From Veillonella ratti (GTDB taxonomy: Bacteria > Bacillota > Negativicutes > Veillonellales > Veillonellaceae): DNA of 64,000 nt. The stretch is from contig NZ_RQUX01000003.1 of the NCBI RefSeq assembly GCF_003992115.1, positions 1 through 64,000 of the forward strand. Direction: 5' to 3'. Positions within the stretch are counted from its first letter, which is position 1, and every line of letters starts with the position of its first letter. Shown here piece after piece: positions 33,386-41,671 of the stretch. Under the pieces are notes generated by a model. It did not search any database. It was given only the letters and a program-made list of their open reading frames with translations, and was not told where the DNA came from. Made by a program: the position numbers and the translations under genes.

Positions 33386-34594
33386 ATGAACAATACCCAC
33401 GGTGGTAACATCTATAAAGTGGCGGCCGCTCATAACGTAGCACCACAGGATATTACTGATTTTAGCGCTAATATTAACCCCTTAGGCATGAGCCCCAAAG
33501 GGCAAGCCGCTTTGACGGCTCACTTAAGTGAAATCATTCACTATCCGGATCCGGAATACACAGTCCTTCGCCGGACAGTAAGTCAGGTTATGGACGTACC
33601 TGATGAGAACATTCTGGTAGGGAACGGAGCGGCCGAATTATTGTATGCCCTCATGACCTTACCGGGTATCGAGGAAGTATTGGTACCGGCGCCGGGTTTT
33701 TCCGAATATGCCTTAGCCGCACAGGCTCAAGGCCTATCGGTCTTAGCCTATTCGATGATTCCTATGGCCGCTGATGGTGAAGTAGAATCGGCAAATGAAT
33801 CTCATCATTTATTTGGGAGTGCTACACCGCATCAGCCGATTACCCATTTTGCGGTTCCTTATGAAGATTTAAAAGCCCATCTCAAACGCTGTGCAGAAGA
33901 ACAGGTGCGAACAATAATCTGTCTCGGTAATCCGAACAATCCGGACGGCAGTTTGCAAACGCTGACGGAAGTATTCGAAATGGCTGCGTTAGCCCAAGCT
34001 TCAAACAGCTTACTGCTTATTGATGAATCATTTATTGAGTTCACCAATGAATCTCATAGTCTCCGGCCTTATTTAGCAGAATATCCGGCCATTGTTATAT
34101 TGCATTCACTGACCAAATTCTATGCAATACCGGGTTTACGCTTGGGCTTATTATTGGGGGATACGAATATATTAAAAAGTATTGCCGTTCATGTACCGAC
34201 TTGGTCGGTTAATCATTTGGCCCAGCAATATGGGATAGAAGCCCTTCAAGACGAAGTGTATCGTCAAAAAACACGAGCCGTTGTAGCCCGTGAAAAAGAG
34301 TGGCTCTATGGCGCCATTAATGCATTCGATTTTATAACAGCTTTACCGCCGACGGTTAACTTTATGCTTTTACATTGGCAACCGCAACATCCGAGTCTTG
34401 CCGATTTTATGGAATTTTTAGAAAATAAACAGCTTCTGATTCGCAGTTGCGAAGCCTATGACGGGCTTGGGCAAGGGTGGTTTCGGATTGCTGTTAAAGA
34501 TAGAAACCGTAATGAATTATTGATTTCATATGTAAAGGAGTTCGCCCATGCACACAATTTACTTAGTTCGCCACGGCCAGACGGAATGGAATAG
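33386..34594 (+). CDS. cobD: Threonine-phosphate decarboxylase-like CobD
   Basis: A class I/II PLP aminotransferase-fold protein that, in this setting, decarboxylates L-threonine phosphate to aminopropanol phosphate. Its N-terminus HGGNIYKVAAAHNV and DFSANINPLG are hallmarks of CobD. The LGNPNNPDG and LLIDESFIEF segments and the PLP-binding Lys in SLTKFYAIPGLRLG follow. At 402 residues it is longer than many CobD proteins, mainly through an insert near residues 118-145. The last 47 bases overlap cobC. Histidinol-phosphate aminotransferases look similar, but gene order favours CobD. Confidence 0.9.
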   Translation: MNNTHGGNIYKVAAAHNVAPQDITDFSANINPLGMSPKGQAALTAHLSEIIHYPDPEYTVLRRTVSQVMDVPDENILVGNGAAELLYALMTLPGIEEVLVPAPGFSEYALAAQAQGLSVLAYSMIPMAADGEVESANESHHLFGSATPHQPITHFAVPYEDLKAHLKRCAEEQVRTIICLGNPNNPDGSLQTLTEVFEMAALAQASNSLLLIDESFIEFTNESHSLRPYLAEYPAIVILHSLTKFYAIPGLRLGLLLGDTNILKSIAVHVPTWSVNHLAQQYGIEALQDEVYRQKTRAVVAREKEWLYGAINAFDFITALPPTVNFMLLHWQPQHPSLADFMEFLENKQLLIRSCEAYDGLGQGWFRIAVKDRNRNELLISYVKEFAHAHNLLSSPRPDGME

Positions 34595-35180
34595 CAGTGG
34601 TTTTTATCAGGGATTTACGAATGTTCAACTCAATCAGACGGGCATTATTCAAGCTGAAGCGGTGGCTAAGGAATTAACATCCGTACATTTTGACTCCATT
34701 ATTTCCAGTGATTTAGATAGAGCCCGCATCACGGCGGAAAAAATTCTGGGAGACCGTCAAATCCCGTTTAAAACGGATGAACGACTTCGCGAAATTAATT
34801 TTGGCGATTGGGAAGGCCTTACCTATGATCAGATTGAAGCCAAATGGCCACAGTCGATCTACACCATGTATCGTCGTCCCGATGAAGTTAAAATCTCCAA
34901 CGGCGAATCTTTCCAGGATGTTCAAGAACGTGCTTGGCAAGCCGTAACGGACGAAATGAATACAATCGGAGAAGATAAAACTATCTTAGTTGTGGCTCAT
35001 GGCGGCACCAACCGTACTTTAATCTGCCAAATGCTAAGCTTACCGCTTCATTTTGCCTGGAATTTCAGCCAAGGTAACACTGCCATCAGCCGTGTGGAGT
35101 TTTACGGCCTTACAGAAGATGATCATAATACTTTGAGTCTTTTAAACTACACGAAACATTTGGAAACGATTCAGTTATAA
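34548..35180 (+). CDS. cobC: Alpha-ribazole phosphatase / histidine phosphatase CobC
   Basis: A 210-residue histidine phosphatase. LVRHGQTEWN carries the catalytic RHG, followed by GFTNVQLNQTG, SSDLDRARITAE, the REINFGDWEGL motif, and VVAHGGTNRTL with the second His. In a corrinoid operon it most likely removes phosphate from alpha-ribazole phosphate or adenosylcobalamin phosphate; phosphoglycerate-mutase-like phosphatases share these motifs. ATG 34548 is preceded by AAGGAG inside cobD, so the 47-base overlap is real and suggests coupling. Confidence 0.88.
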   Translation: MHTIYLVRHGQTEWNSSGFYQGFTNVQLNQTGIIQAEAVAKELTSVHFDSIISSDLDRARITAEKILGDRQIPFKTDERLREINFGDWEGLTYDQIEAKWPQSIYTMYRRPDEVKISNGESFQDVQERAWQAVTDEMNTIGEDKTILVVAHGGTNRTLICQMLSLPLHFAWNFSQGNTAISRVEFYGLTEDDHNTLSLLNYTKHLETIQL

Positions 35181-35196
35181 TAGTTCGGATTATACT

Positions 35197-35943
35197 ATGA
35201 GATTACGTTTAGATAAATTTTTAGCCAATAAAGCATTGGGCAGCCGTAAAGAAGTGCATGCTCTCATAAAGCAGGGTCTTGTTACGGTGGATGGTGTAGT
35301 GGCTAAGAAGAAAGATATGCCCATCGATATACCGGAGCAAACGATTTCGGTAAATGGTGAAATTATCGACAGCCGCCAAATTTATTATGTAAAGTTTAAT
35401 AAACCGACCGGTTATGTATGTGCCATGGAGGATGCTCGTCATCCTACGGTTATGGATATTTTGCCGCCCGAATTTCGCACTATGGGCGTAGGCCCGGTGG
35501 GACGCCTTGATAAAGATACGGAAGGCCTTTTATTACTTTCCAATGACGGCGCCTGGGCACACCGCATTATCAACGGCAAAAAACATGTGCCCAAACGATA
35601 TTATTTTGAATATAGCGGTACCCTTAGCGAAGAGGGCTTAGAACGCATCCGCACCGGTATCATTTTAGGTGACGGTACGGTATGCAAACCGGCTGAAATC
35701 ATCTTACCCGGTGCAGTGGCCGGTAAATCAGAAGATTCGGATGCCGATGATACCGTTTTACTTAAGAGTGCCGAAATCATAATCGAAGAAGGCAAGTATC
35801 ATCAAGTTAAACGCATGATAGGGGCGGCCGGCGGTGAAATCACGTATTTAAAGCGCCTCACTGTGGGCCATCTTGATTTATCAGACATCCCGAACCCCGG
35901 TGATTTTACCTATCTTGAAGCGTCAGACTACGAAAAACTATAG
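35197..35943 (+). CDS. RsuA/RluB family pseudouridine synthase
   Basis: A 248-residue RNA pseudouridine synthase. The N-terminal S4 RNA-binding domain (residues about 1-60: MRLRLDKFLANKALGSRKEV) is followed by the catalytic domain with GPVGRLDKDTEGLLLLSNDG, whose Asp is the nucleophile, and the C-terminal KYHQVKRMIGAAGGEI motif. An acidic insert (residues about 176-188, SEDSDADD) lies in the catalytic domain. It modifies 16S or 23S rRNA; the site cannot be told from this alone. It begins 16 bases after cobC. Confidence 0.9.
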   Translation: MRLRLDKFLANKALGSRKEVHALIKQGLVTVDGVVAKKKDMPIDIPEQTISVNGEIIDSRQIYYVKFNKPTGYVCAMEDARHPTVMDILPPEFRTMGVGPVGRLDKDTEGLLLLSNDGAWAHRIINGKKHVPKRYYFEYSGTLSEEGLERIRTGIILGDGTVCKPAEIILPGAVAGKSEDSDADDTVLLKSAEIIIEEGKYHQVKRMIGAAGGEITYLKRLTVGHLDLSDIPNPGDFTYLEASDYEKL

Positions 35944-36003
35944 TCAAAACGCTCATTTTGTGGTATCATGAAATGAAAAAATTTATAGCAAGGGAGTCTT
36001 ATC

Positions 36004-37074
36004 ATGAACGGCTTATTACGCCTACAGGATTATTTGACTGCGCACCAGTATGATGGCATACTCTTGCTTAGCCAGACCAATCTGAGATATTTTGCCGGTT
36101 TTACAGGGACTACAGCCATAGGCTTTGTAACACCGAATACAGCATTTATAGTAACTGATAGTCGTTATACGGAACAAGCAGAGAACCAATGTGAAGGCTA
36201 TGAAGTCATCCAATACACCGGTTCTAATTGGGAAACTATAGCGGATATTGTCAAAAATCATAATATTACATTATCTGTCTGTGCGTTCGAAGGCAATTAT
36301 GTGCCGGTTGACACGTATATGACATTTTCTGATATTTTGGTAGGCAGTAAGTTTAAATCTGTTGATTTAACACCTTTACGGGCTGTTAAACGGCCGGATG
36401 AACTTACGCTTATGAAAGAAGCTGCCCGCATTGCCGATGAAGCGTTTGCCGCTTTGTTACCGCAATTAAAACCGGGCATGACGGAACGGGAAGCACGCGT
36501 CATTTTAGAAATTGAAATGTTAAAACGTGGCTCTGAAGAACCGTCTTTCGATACCATCGTGGCCTCCGGACATCGCTCCAGTATGCCACACGGCGTAGCA
36601 TCTGATAAAGTCATTGAAACAGGTGATTTTGTTACCTTTGACTTTGGCGCCGTATACCAAGGGTATCATTCGGATATGACCCGCACCATTGTAATGGGGG
36701 ACGCATCCGATTTGCAACGCAAGCTCTATAAAGTTGTGCTTGATGCGCAGCTAAAGGGGCTCGCCGCTGTAAAAGCCGGTACTACAGGTAAAATTGTAGA
36801 CGCCGCTTGCCGCGACAGTATTGCGGCCGACGGTTATGGCGATTATTTCAATCACGGCACCGGTCACAGTGTAGGGCTCGACATTCACGAAGAACCGGTG
36901 GCATCGCCGCGTTCCGATACTATATTAGAGCCTAATATGATAGTTACTGTGGAACCGGGCGTATATCTTCCCGGGGAAATAGGTCTTCGCATTGAAGACA
37001 GTGTTATAGTTACTGACGATGGCTATGAGCTAATCACTCATACCTCGAAGGAATTAATAGAAGTAAAAGGTTAA
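36004..37074 (+). CDS. M24 family Xaa-Pro aminopeptidase/dipeptidase
   Basis: A 356-residue metallopeptidase that removes residues before proline. After an N-terminal creatinase-like domain (LRYFAGFTGTTAIGF) the M24 catalytic domain shows SMPHGVASDKVIETGDFVTFDFGAVYQGYHSDMTRT (metal Asp residues), HGTGHSVGLDIHEEP (metal His) and TVEPGVYLPGEIGLRIED (metal Glu residues). AAGGGAG precedes the ATG. It is followed after 14 bases by efp, the usual Firmicute neighbour order, fitting a role in turning over proline-containing peptides. Confidence 0.93.
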   Translation: MNGLLRLQDYLTAHQYDGILLLSQTNLRYFAGFTGTTAIGFVTPNTAFIVTDSRYTEQAENQCEGYEVIQYTGSNWETIADIVKNHNITLSVCAFEGNYVPVDTYMTFSDILVGSKFKSVDLTPLRAVKRPDELTLMKEAARIADEAFAALLPQLKPGMTEREARVILEIEMLKRGSEEPSFDTIVASGHRSSMPHGVASDKVIETGDFVTFDFGAVYQGYHSDMTRTIVMGDASDLQRKLYKVVLDAQLKGLAAVKAGTTGKIVDAACRDSIAADGYGDYFNHGTGHSVGLDIHEEPVASPRSDTILEPNMIVTVEPGVYLPGEIGLRIEDSVIVTDDGYELITHTSKELIEVKG

Positions 37075-37088
37075 ACGGAGGGATTTAA

Positions 37089-37646
37089 ATGATTTCTAGT
37101 AATGATTTTCGTCCGGGCGTAACAATTGAGCTCGATGGCAACGTGTGGCAGGTTGTAGACTTCCAACACGTAAAACCGGGTAAAGGTGCTGCATTCGTAC
37201 GTTGTAAATTAAAAAATTTACAGACCGGTTCCGTAGTTGAACGTACTTTCAACGCCGGTGAAAAAGTGCCTAAAGCACATGTTGATCGCCGTCGTATGCA
37301 ATACTTATACGAAGCTGACGGCGCTTATACGTTCATGGACAATGAAACGTATGACCAAGTAGAATTGAATCTTGAACAATTGGGCGAAGCTAAAAACTTC
37401 TTGCTTGAAAACATGGAAGTTAGCATCGTATTTTTCCAAGGCATCGTAATCGGTATCGATTTACCGGTAGCTGTAGAACTTCGCGTTGTAGAAACTGACC
37501 CTGGTATCCGTGGCGATACGGCAACAGGTGGTAACAAACCGGCTACATTGGAAACCGGCTATGTTGTTAAAGTGCCATTGTTTATCGAAGTGGGCGATGT
37601 TCTTCGCGTCGATACACGCACCGGCCAATACATTGAACGTGCGTAA
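37089..37646 (+). CDS. efp: Elongation factor P
   Basis: Relieves ribosome stalling at polyproline stretches. The three beta-barrel domains are seen in order: the N-terminal KOW-like domain with [16 protein letters not shown] (modifiable Lys loop), the OB domain, and the C-terminal [36 protein letters not shown] signature. Length 185 is standard. GGAGGG precedes ATG 37089. A strong hairpin (37661-37707) follows, ending the unit that starts at the peptidase or further upstream. Confidence 0.97.
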   Translation: MISSNDFRPGVTIELDGNVWQVVDFQHVKPGKGAAFVRCKLKNLQTGSVVERTFNAGEKVPKAHVDRRRMQYLYEADGAYTFMDNETYDQVELNLEQLGEAKNFLLENMEVSIVFFQGIVIGIDLPVAVELRVVETDPGIRGDTATGGNKPATLETGYVVKVPLFIEVGDVLRVDTRTGQYIERA

Positions 37647-37660
37647 TATCAATTAATTTT

Positions 37661-37707
37661 AAAAGCATTTGTCTTTAACGTACGTTGTTCAAGGCAAATG
37701 CTTTTTA
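37661..37707 (+). terminator. Terminator after efp
   Basis: AAAAGCATTTG (37661-37671) and CAAATGCTTTT (37695-37705) form an 11-base-pair stem whose loop itself contains the palindrome AACGTACGTT; a T-run follows. Confidence 0.78.
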
Positions 37708-37732
37708 TGCTATTAAAGAAAGGCAGGGTACT

Positions 37733-38107
37733 ATGAGTGATAAGAATGCATTCTTTGAAGGAGTGACTAAAATAAGCGATAATGTGTATGGCACTATTGC
37801 TTCCTTAAAAGCATTGGAAGTGAAAGGTGTCGCTTCTATGAGTACCACTGCAGGCGATGATTTTGCCAATTTAATCGGCATGAAAAGCCAATGGGAAGGC
37901 GTTAGTTTACAACGAACATCGGATAACAGTATTACCATCGACTTATATCTTGTTGCTCGTTACGGCTATCGTATTCCCGATGTGGCTTTGCGCGTTCAGG
38001 AACATGTAAAAACCGGCATCGAAACATTGACCGGCACACATGTAGAGGGTGTTAATATCTTTATTCAGGATATTGCCTTTGAAAATACAGGCGTTAAGTA
38101 CATTTAA
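37733..38107 (+). CDS. Asp23/Gls24 family envelope stress protein (first copy)
   Basis: A 124-residue Asp23-family protein of the type found upstream of nusB in Firmicutes. It has the characteristic ISDNVYGTIASLKALEVKGVASM opening, and ITIDLYLVARYGYRIPDVALRVQEHVKTGIETLTG with VNIFIQDIAF at the end. The start is ATG 37733 after AGGCAGGG; the frame extends upstream without support. No signal peptide; the family is cytoplasmic and can be membrane-associated through partners. A second related gene follows after 21 bases, and both precede nusB. Confidence 0.85.
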   Translation: MSDKNAFFEGVTKISDNVYGTIASLKALEVKGVASMSTTAGDDFANLIGMKSQWEGVSLQRTSDNSITIDLYLVARYGYRIPDVALRVQEHVKTGIETLTGTHVEGVNIFIQDIAFENTGVKYI

Positions 38108-38128
38108 TCGGGAAAGGAGCGATACCAA

Positions 38129-38527
38129 GTGGACGTAAAATCAAATAATCCGCAATTACAGGTAGATGTGTCCGATGAGGTTCTATTGCAGATAGCTCAT
38201 CATGCATTAACTTTAATTCCGGGCTATCATTCACTAAACAGTAATTTTTACACCGGTATGGTTGACGGCATTGCGCGCAATTTTGGTCAAAAACGCTTGC
38301 CCGGCATTAATGTAAAACATCGCAAAGAAGGCCTTGAGATCAATATATATATTAATGTCCTTTACGGCTATCCCTTGATGACAATGGCTACCCAAATTCG
38401 CCAACAAATTAACAAAGATTTAAAAGAATCCTTAGATCTGGATTCGGTGCGAATCGATGTACATTTTGAAAATATAATCGATCCTAATCAAGTAACAGAG
38501 GAGTTAAATAATGAAGCAAAATCGTAA
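38129..38527 (+). CDS. Asp23/Gls24 family protein (second copy, divergent)
   Basis: A 132-residue relative of the preceding gene. The shared core is VSDEVLLQIAHHALTLIPGYHSL, LEINIYINVLYGYPLMTMATQIRQQINKDL and VRIDVHFENI. It starts at GTG 38129 after AAAGGAG. It is more divergent than the first copy and has a longer basic central part (FGQKRLPGINVKHRKE). The last 17 bases overlap nusB, so translation is coupled. The pairing of two unlike copies suggests a hetero-oligomer, which is inference. Confidence 0.8.
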   Translation: MDVKSNNPQLQVDVSDEVLLQIAHHALTLIPGYHSLNSNFYTGMVDGIARNFGQKRLPGINVKHRKEGLEINIYINVLYGYPLMTMATQIRQQINKDLKESLDLDSVRIDVHFENIIDPNQVTEELNNEAKS

Positions 38528-39020
38528 TCGCCGCCAAGCACGGCAGTATGCTTTCCAATCTTTATATGCCAAGGAATTTCATAAGACTGAAGATTCCGTA
38601 ATTATGCCGGAAGAAGAATCCGGTAGTACCGGTGCCATGGATATTGCCTATGCAGAAGCGATTATTAACGGTGTAACGGCTAATCAGGAGATTTTAGATA
38701 ATCTGTTACAGGCCCACTCGCCAAAACGCAAAATAGGACAATTAGGAGCAGTTGAGCGAAACGTATTGCGCTTAGCAGCTTGGGAACTTACTGTTTCCGC
38801 CGAAGCCATCGATCCTCGCATTATTATTAATGAAGCCGTACAATTGGCGAAAGATTTCGGTTCCGATAAAGGCTATAAATTTGTAAATGCCGTATTGGAT
38901 GCCATTGCCAAAGAAAAAGGGTCTTCAAAAGCGGCACCTATATCCGAGGTGACTGAGTCTAGCGATGCTAAAACTAAGGAAGCTAAAACGTCCGATACTG
39001 CTTCAGACCTTAAGGCCTAA
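38511..39020 (+). CDS. nusB: Transcription antitermination factor NusB
   Basis: Part of the rRNA antitermination complex, binding boxA RNA with NusE. NRRQARQYAFQSLYAKEF opens the protein, followed by helices ending LGAVERNVLRLAAWELTV and IIINEAVQLAKDFGSDKGYKFVNAVLDAI, the family signature. At 169 residues it carries a C-terminal tail of about 30 residues rich in Ser, Thr, Ala, Lys and Glu that is not part of the fold. It overlaps the preceding Asp23-like gene and is followed by the TsaD paralogue after 12 bases. Confidence 0.94.
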   Translation: MKQNRNRRQARQYAFQSLYAKEFHKTEDSVIMPEEESGSTGAMDIAYAEAIINGVTANQEILDNLLQAHSPKRKIGQLGAVERNVLRLAAWELTVSAEAIDPRIIINEAVQLAKDFGSDKGYKFVNAVLDAIAKEKGSSKAAPISEVTESSDAKTKEAKTSDTASDLKA

Positions 39021-39032
39021 ACGAGGCATATT

Positions 39033-40058
39033 ATGAAAGTTTATTTAGGATTAGATACAAGTTGTTATACTACATCCTGTGCGTTGGTCAATGAATCGGG
39101 TGAATTAATTGGCCAAGCCAGAAAACTATTAGACGTAAAACCGGGCGAGCGTGGGCTGCAACAATCACAAATGGTGTTTCAGCATACCCGTGCCTTACCC
39201 GATTTAATTAAACAATTGCCGTCAGGTGTCCAACTAGCGGGCATTGGAGTCAGTGCGTTTCCGCGCCGTGAAAAGGATTCCTATATGCCTGCTTTTTTGG
39301 TGGGCCGAGGCATGGCAAAAAGCTTAGGTCATCTAAATGACGTTCCCGTCTATGAGTTTTCACATCAGGAAAATCATATTCTGGCCGCTTTACGTGTTTT
39401 AAACTGTGTGCCGGACGAACCGTTTTATGCGCTCCATGTATCGGGCGGCACAACGGAACTATTATATTGTGAACCGGCTGAAGAAACCTTTTTTACGGCC
39501 CGATTAATGAGCGGTGCCTTAGATTTACATGGCGGCCAATTTGTCGATCGTATCGGCGTTGCTCTAGACCTACCGTTTCCGGCGGGTCCGCATATGGAAC
39601 GAATCGCCAAAACACTATGCGATGATCCCAAAGCACTAAAAAAGACAGTGAATCGCTTGGAATCTGAATCAAATGGTGATTTTAAAATGCTACCCGTATC
39701 GGTAAAAAACGGCGCCATCAGCTTTGGCGGCCCTTGCAGCGAAGCCGTGCGCCGTATTGAACGAGCTAACAACGGGCATATGCTTACCGAGGATTATAAA
39801 GCGCAGACGGCTTTAACCGTATTCCACTGCATGACTCGTTCACTGCAAAAAATGTTAACTTTTCATTGGGAACAACGCCCGGCCGGTACTTTAATTGCCG
39901 TAGGGGGCGTCATGGCCAACAGTTATTTACGCCAAGCCCTGGTTGATTTCGGTCAATCCCGCAAGGTTAAGGTCCTCTTTGCACCACCTGAATACAGTTC
40001 CGATAATGCCACCGGTGTGGCTTACGGAGCCGCTTTACTGGATGCTGAAAATAAATAG
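39033..40058 (+). CDS. TsaD/Kae1-like paralogue of unknown function
   Basis: A 341-residue ASKHA-fold protein related to TsaD, which transfers threonylcarbamoyl to tRNA. It keeps the metal ligands as HQENH (His111, His115; canonical TsaD reads HxEGH) and the C-terminal SSDNATGVAYGA with Asp. LGLDTSCYTTSCALV, HVSGGTTELLY and VGGVMANSYLR are also family features. Several active-site positions differ from TsaD, so it is unlikely to be the main tRNA enzyme, and its place between nusB and xseA is not the usual TsaD context. Substrate unknown. Confidence 0.8.
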   Translation: MKVYLGLDTSCYTTSCALVNESGELIGQARKLLDVKPGERGLQQSQMVFQHTRALPDLIKQLPSGVQLAGIGVSAFPRREKDSYMPAFLVGRGMAKSLGHLNDVPVYEFSHQENHILAALRVLNCVPDEPFYALHVSGGTTELLYCEPAEETFFTARLMSGALDLHGGQFVDRIGVALDLPFPAGPHMERIAKTLCDDPKALKKTVNRLESESNGDFKMLPVSVKNGAISFGGPCSEAVRRIERANNGHMLTEDYKAQTALTVFHCMTRSLQKMLTFHWEQRPAGTLIAVGGVMANSYLRQALVDFGQSRKVKVLFAPPEYSSDNATGVAYGAALLDAENK

Positions 40059-40118
40059 CAAATAAATAGGATTAAAGCTTTTTATAATAAGGAATAAAAG
40101 GTTCACAGGAGGAATTAT

Positions 40119-41324
40119 ATGGATGTTTTCTCCATTACCAAATTAAACAATCTAATAAAACGAGTGTTGGAGCGGGAATATGTACTGAAAAACTGTTATG
40201 TAGCCGGTACGATTGCCAATTTAAAACGCCACAGCACCGGTCATTACTATTTTTCACTAAAAGACGATGATGCCTCCGTCGATGTAGCCCTTTGGGCGGG
40301 AACGGCGCAGAAAAAAGGCTTCGTTGGTCAACTGGAAAACGGCCTCTTTGTAACCATGCGGGCTACTATTAATTTCTATGAAAAAACAGGCCGTTTAAGT
40401 CTCATCTGTAATGATATGGAAATCGGTCAGAAGAGCCCGTATCAACTTGCCTTCGAGGCGTTAAAGAAAGAATTGACAGCCCTCGGCTATTTTGACGAAA
40501 GCCATAAACAGCCATTGCCGGTTATGCCTACTACGATTGGCCTCGTTACATCCGAATCAGGTGCCGTGCTCCATGATATTTTGCATGTAGCTCGCCAGCG
40601 TAATCCGTTCGTACAGTTTAAACTCTTTGCCGTACCGGTGCAGGGTGATAAAGCCGGTCCCGTTATCGCGAAAGGGATTGAACGAGCTGATGCGGATACC
40701 GAGGTGGAACTCGTAATTGTAGGACGCGGCGGGGGATCCATGGAGGATTTATGGTGCTTCAACGACAGAGCCGTAGTAGAAGCTGTGTATAACTGTAAGA
40801 CGCCTATTGTATCAGCGGTAGGCCACGAAACGGACTATACCCTTTGTGACTTTGCCGCCGACGTACGCGGTGCTACGCCCAGTCATGCAGCAGAGCTTAC
40901 GGTCTATCCCGTAAGTTATCTTTTAGAGCAGTTAGAAGCGAAAGAAACATACTTGCATCAATACATGAAACAAATGATAGAAACAAAGAAACAAGAGTTG
41001 CAGGCTATTTTTAATCGCAAATTAGGCATTCCCGCTTTAACATTAATCCACCAAGAAAGTTCTAAACTCAGTGAGTTACAACATCGTTTAAGCGGTGCCG
41101 TGCAACAGGCTGTCGGCAAAAAGCAAAACGATTTGTTGCTCATGGGGCAGCAACTGGAATTATTGAATCCGTTGCATTTATTGTTGAAAGGGTATACTAA
41201 AATAGAACATGACGGTTCACCGATTCATTCCGTCACCGCCGTAAATGTAGGGGATACCGTGAATATTACTATGAACGACGGCTCATTAACAGCCAAGGTA
41301 GAGGAGATTATAACAAATGGCTAA
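40119..41324 (+). CDS. xseA: Exodeoxyribonuclease VII large subunit
   Basis: The large subunit of a single-strand-specific exonuclease. The N-terminal OB-fold (YVAGTIANLKRHSTGHYYFSLKDDDASVDVALW) precedes the catalytic domain with GLVTSESGAVLHDI, VGRGGGSMEDLWCFND and SAVGHETDYTLCDFAADVRGATPSHAAEL, then a C-terminal coiled-coil region (about residues 265-350). Length 401 is normal. GGAGG precedes ATG 40119, and the end overlaps xseB by eight bases, as expected for subunits made in proportion. Confidence 0.96.
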   Translation: MDVFSITKLNNLIKRVLEREYVLKNCYVAGTIANLKRHSTGHYYFSLKDDDASVDVALWAGTAQKKGFVGQLENGLFVTMRATINFYEKTGRLSLICNDMEIGQKSPYQLAFEALKKELTALGYFDESHKQPLPVMPTTIGLVTSESGAVLHDILHVARQRNPFVQFKLFAVPVQGDKAGPVIAKGIERADADTEVELVIVGRGGGSMEDLWCFNDRAVVEAVYNCKTPIVSAVGHETDYTLCDFAADVRGATPSHAAELTVYPVSYLLEQLEAKETYLHQYMKQMIETKKQELQAIFNRKLGIPALTLIHQESSKLSELQHRLSGAVQQAVGKKQNDLLLMGQQLELLNPLHLLLKGYTKIEHDGSPIHSVTAVNVGDTVNITMNDGSLTAKVEEIITNG

Positions 41325-41544
41325 CACACTTAAGAATTACGAAAAAAAATATGCAGCCTTGGAAGAAATTGTACGCACCTTGGATGCTAATGAATTATCC
41401 GTTAACGACTTATTAACACAATATAAAAAAGGCCTTACACTCGTGAAAGAGTGCTCCGACATGCTGCAAAGTGTGGAAGGGGAAGTACGTCAAATTATTG
41501 AAGAAGTCCGCATCGGCAGTGAAGGTCAGAAATATTTTTTCTGA
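41317..41544 (+). CDS. xseB: Exodeoxyribonuclease VII small subunit
   Basis: The 75-residue helical small subunit of ExoVII. The family motif is YEKKYAALEEIVRTLDANEL followed by SVNDLLTQYKKGLTLVKECSDML. It overlaps xseA by eight bases. The ispA gene follows after a 127-base gap with a TATAAT at 41605-41610 and an AGTCAGT/ACTGACT hairpin (41626-41642), so ispA may have a separate promoter. Confidence 0.94.
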   Translation: MANTLKNYEKKYAALEEIVRTLDANELSVNDLLTQYKKGLTLVKECSDMLQSVEGEVRQIIEEVRIGSEGQKYFF

Positions 41545-41671
41545 AATATGCAAAATATTTGCTTATTTACTCAATAATCTATGTATAAAATCTATAAAAT
41601 GATGTATAATAACTATATTCAAACGAGTCAGTAAAACTGACTTTACAGGCCGTTCAGAGGCAGGAGGATAT

